From positions 8,982,001 through 9,046,000 of the forward strand of contig NC_052678.1 of assembly GCF_016802725.1 (NCBI RefSeq): a stretch of DNA of 64,000 nucleotides, given 5' to 3'. Below are positions 60,704 to 64,000 of the stretch, one piece after another. The notes below the pieces were generated by a model. It saw only the letters and a program-made list of their open reading frames with translations, had not been told where the DNA came from and searched no databases. Each line of letters opens with the position of its first letter. The first letter of the stretch is position 1. The stretch comes from Solenopsis invicta (lineage: Eukaryota > Arthropoda > Insecta > Hymenoptera > Formicidae). Made by a program: the position numbers and the translations under genes.

Positions 60704-63700
60704 TATATGTAGATATTGGCAAGTGGCGCCGGTGCACGCAGAAACTTTCTAACGTACCTGTGCATTCGCACACCGAGCGATTATAAAATTGCAGCCTTAA
60801 ACGAGTGGATCGTGCCGTGCGTGTAAACGGCAGTTGAATGCGAAAATCTCGGTAAAACTGAGGAAGTAAACCTAACGCATTGTAATCACATACGCAAAAA
60901 CATAAGAAAAGGATGAGGAAGAGCTCAAACGGTTGTACTCGACGTACATCCTCCTAGACTTCTTTTTTTTTACGATCGCCGAGTTTACGTCATCTTCGCA
61001 GAGAAATTTGAACGGAAAATTCACATGTGGATGTAATTAAACATCATATTCAAATATAAAACAGTATTTAGTCGAATCTGATATCGCACGTTACCTTTAT
61101 CGAAACGACATATGGTTAACATATGGTTTCGTTGTTCTTGCAAAGTTTAACAAACGATCTGGTTGAACGGCGCTATCGTCCCGAGATGCGCTCGGGATAA
61201 GCGTGTAATTGCCATGTGAGGGTGGTGCTGGAAACGGCTATTGCCACTTTTTCCTCCGTCACACGGCGCATTACGAAACTGGATGAATTGTATGTAAAGA
61301 TAAGCGTTGCGGCAAGCAAGTTGCAGTCGCAGCGCTCTTATAGACGCAGCTACTTTCGTAATTTCTCGCGGGCTGCACGAAGCTGCTCATCTAACAGTAA
61401 TTGCCGCAAAAGATGTTACTCATTGTAGTGTCTATTCTTAACTTTTACCCGCGCCAAGCCTCTATTCAGGCAATGCGCCGCCTGTTATTACACTTCTTAG
61501 GCCGCTGGTCCAGCCGATGGCACAAAAGTAACGGTGCCGCGCGCAAGCCGTTGTTGGCGCGAAAAAGACTAAGTGAAAGTCCAGTTAGTTTCGAGAGTGA
61601 TTCAAGATCGATTTACCTCTTTGAAGAAGAGGGGAGGAGAAGAGAGGGGCCTTTAATAAATAATTATATTATATCGATCCCCTACAGGTTCATCTGTGTA
61701 TACATCATCTTAACGTAAAGAGGTAGCAAAGTTTTCTTTTGTTCTTTTTCCGCGGATTTAACAATGCATCATTCGAAAGATAAGATCATTTTTATTGTAC
61801 GTCGTGAGTGGATGAATTGTAAAAATTAATAACAAACACTTCTATCGCCTTGCACAGCAGAAAACGATCGATTAATTTCTAATATATGTACGAGTGACAG
61901 CATGAATGCGATTTTTTTCTCCTCGAAAGAACTTGGCGCTATAAAAATATCCGCGATGCTAACGTAACCCATTCTCTCTTATTAAATTTATTATTTAACA
62001 CAATCATTATATAATTAGTTATTACTGTATCTTAATCTTTGTACACCGGTCGTTTTATCCGGATAGTTTTAATTTACCCAGTTGCATTAGCGACGAATTT
62101 TTCTACATATAATTCTTACAAATGCACACGTAACGCATTAAAAAGGTATGCGGGTAATTTTGTAAAATTCGTAGCTCTCGTTAAGCAAAAAATAAATAGG
62201 AAAATTAATTGTTCGAAGAGAAATCTTCTCCAGAATCGTGTATCAATTTTTTAATTTCTACTATATTAGATGACACGAGTAATCAAATAGATACATGAAA
62301 TAACATGATTTTGCGGTGGCAGGCAGCGGATATTTTCTTAAATATTAAGATATTACGTTGTTAACGTAGGCGTGATTCGCGGATGCTGGTAATCACACGG
62401 CCGCGCAATCCCCGCGAATTCTAGCCATTCACGTGAACGCGTGAGCTGGCACGCTCTCTAACAGGCTCGTGCGATAAGAGCTAGAGCATGCGTATGTCGG
62501 ATGTTATTAATTAATCTGGCACAGTTTGCGCGAATCGAGCCGGATTTACAGAGACAGGCGTCCGCGTTCCGCGATTATGACACAGCGCGTATCGGGCGCC
62601 GGATCTCCCATCTTCGTGAGCTAACGCGGATTACAGTCGTCGTTAAGCCGAGCTGTAAGAGCAGCTAGGAATATAAGTACGACACGACGAGAGAAAGTAT
62701 GAAAAGGTGCAAAGGTGCTCCCTCTTTCTTGCTCTTTCTCCTTGACAGCGAACGACAAAATTGAAAATCTCACCGTCGAAATTGAGATTGCTTTCTACGC
62801 TGCGCGAAAACGCAGACGATTATATTTCTCGCTTATTATTTCGCGAATAAATCGGTACTGTTTATCACGGATTGTGGAGAAGTAGAATAAAACCTCTTTC
62901 CGTCTCTTGTATACAATTTCTCTTTCGAACAAACGAAGAAAAGTGCTCCATGTCTTTCCGATGTTTTTCTAAAGCCGCAGGAAAGTGGCTCGGGATTTCA
63001 GAGAGAAGATCGAGTCGAACGAAGGCTGTAATGAGGGCCGCCGATAGATTGTATTAATCTTTTCAAATTGATGTTACTGATGTTATGCAAGTGCACTCCT
63101 ACGGAACGTCTTCGGTACATGACCGTCGACGTAATCAACACTGACCATCATTTGTCACCGCTAATCTTCGCGTGACATGTTACGTCGTTCCTCCTCATTA
63201 ACCTTTCAACCGAAAGCTTCTTCCGCTGCCTCGACTTCGCTCGTGGAAAACAGAGATCTCCGTTACGTCAAGCGTCAACTCGCACTCAACACAATACTCC
63301 ATTATTTTTATTTCCATCCTTCCGTATCGCATTCAAAGAGCCGTCGTCGTATTCAAACACCGATATTCCCTGCACCGGGATAAAATCTATACATATGGTA
63401 TATTGAATGGATATTATCTCATTAGAGTGTGGCAACAGTTAGATAATATATCTATTACATTACTACGGAGAATTAGATAATATCTAGTCATCTCTCTTAA
63501 TTTCCTGATACTTAATTCACATGACATACATGTAAAAAGTCACACGACCTGTATCTTCGTTCGAGGACAGAGTGTAACGGAATATTGTTAAGATAAGGAT
63601 TGAAAACGTATGAACATAAGCTGGGCCCGAAGAAAAACTCCTGAAAACTCGCTGCTGATAGCATCTCTCTTACAAGCGCTACAATATTCTTAAAATATAC

Positions 63701-64000
63701 GAATTCATAAAATCATGTTAAAATAATATTGTTTAATACTTTTAATGTTATTTTAATATTGTATTATGTTGTATGTCCGTTTTTATATAATATTCATGGA
63801 ATATTACAAAAATGTTCTATTATCGCGATAAAAAATTGATGTAAATTATGCGTAAAATATTAACAAGTTTTATAATTATTACATTTAAAAATTATAATAT
63901 TCCCGATAATTTAAAATATTATTTATACCTCTCATATAATATTCATGCAATATTATCCGGAGTGGACATACTACTTTTTATTAATAATAAATAATATTTC

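Larger units (their letters stand above)
46419..64000. other. No supported gene; probable 5' intron/upstream region of the second SCARB gene plus intergenic DNA
   Basis: Seventeen kilobases alternate between AT-rich DNA with miniature elements and CpG-rich blocks (about 49290-49560, 52480-53150, 55270-56120, 58000-58620). Open frames in the CpG-rich blocks exist on both strands at once, have low-complexity Arg-rich products and no domain, and look like composition effects. The missing first coding exon and promoter of the minus-strand receptor gene should lie somewhere to the right of 46418, perhaps here. Confidence 0.5.

Noticed and set aside
63780..63965. Two copies of ATAATATTCATG(G/C)AATATTA about 150 bp apart
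   Set aside because: Short AT-rich words at the window edge, with no further structure visible.

Overview
The window is eukaryotic nuclear DNA, most likely from an insect and probably a hymenopteran such as an ant. The evidence is AT-rich non-coding DNA, spliced genes with short GT-AG introns, an ATAD3 gene, two insect-type CD36/SCARB genes, and a typical insect set of DNA transposons. The order is an inference from overall character; no single marker fixes it. I see no prokaryotic genes, tRNA, rRNA or CRISPR array.

Region 1 (1-17055) is the right-hand end of a large satellite array, about 120 tandem monomers of 138-143 bp. The array continues off the left edge. Two main monomer classes are interleaved into a higher-order repeat of about 1.27 kb, and long blocks recur almost unchanged 8.6, 9.6 and 10.7 kb apart. 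The last 1.5 kb is divergent and carries one insertion, a 212-bp retrotransposon 3' end with a 16-bp target duplication.

Region 2 (about 17.5-20.6 kb) is a decayed Polinton/Maverick element on the minus strand. It holds fragments of DNA polymerase B, the packaging ATPase, a small capsid-type protein, an unknown coiled protein and the adenain-like protease. An apparently complete mariner element (18564-19885; 32-bp TIRs, TA duplication, open 353-residue DD34D transposase) sits at the broken junction between two of the fragments. Low-complexity DNA (CCATTG-type and ATT repeats) follows to 21.3 kb.

Region 3 (22-25.6 kb) is ATAD3, a mitochondrial inner-membrane AAA+ ATPase. All three coding exons can be joined in frame to give 572 residues.

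Region 4 (29-46.4 kb) holds two CD36-family scavenger receptor genes in convergent orientation. The first (29485-31625, plus strand) is complete: four exons, 513 residues. The second (46418-35548, minus strand) has five coding exons covering nearly the whole protein, but its first coding exon was not found. Its introns carry several miniature transposons, and just past its stop codon lies a long near-perfect hairpin.

Region 5 (46.4-64 kb) has no gene that I can support. It contains AT-rich DNA, CpG-rich blocks, several TIR-bearing miniature elements and two dispersed AT-rich repeat families. Some of it may be the 5' intron or promoter of the second receptor gene.
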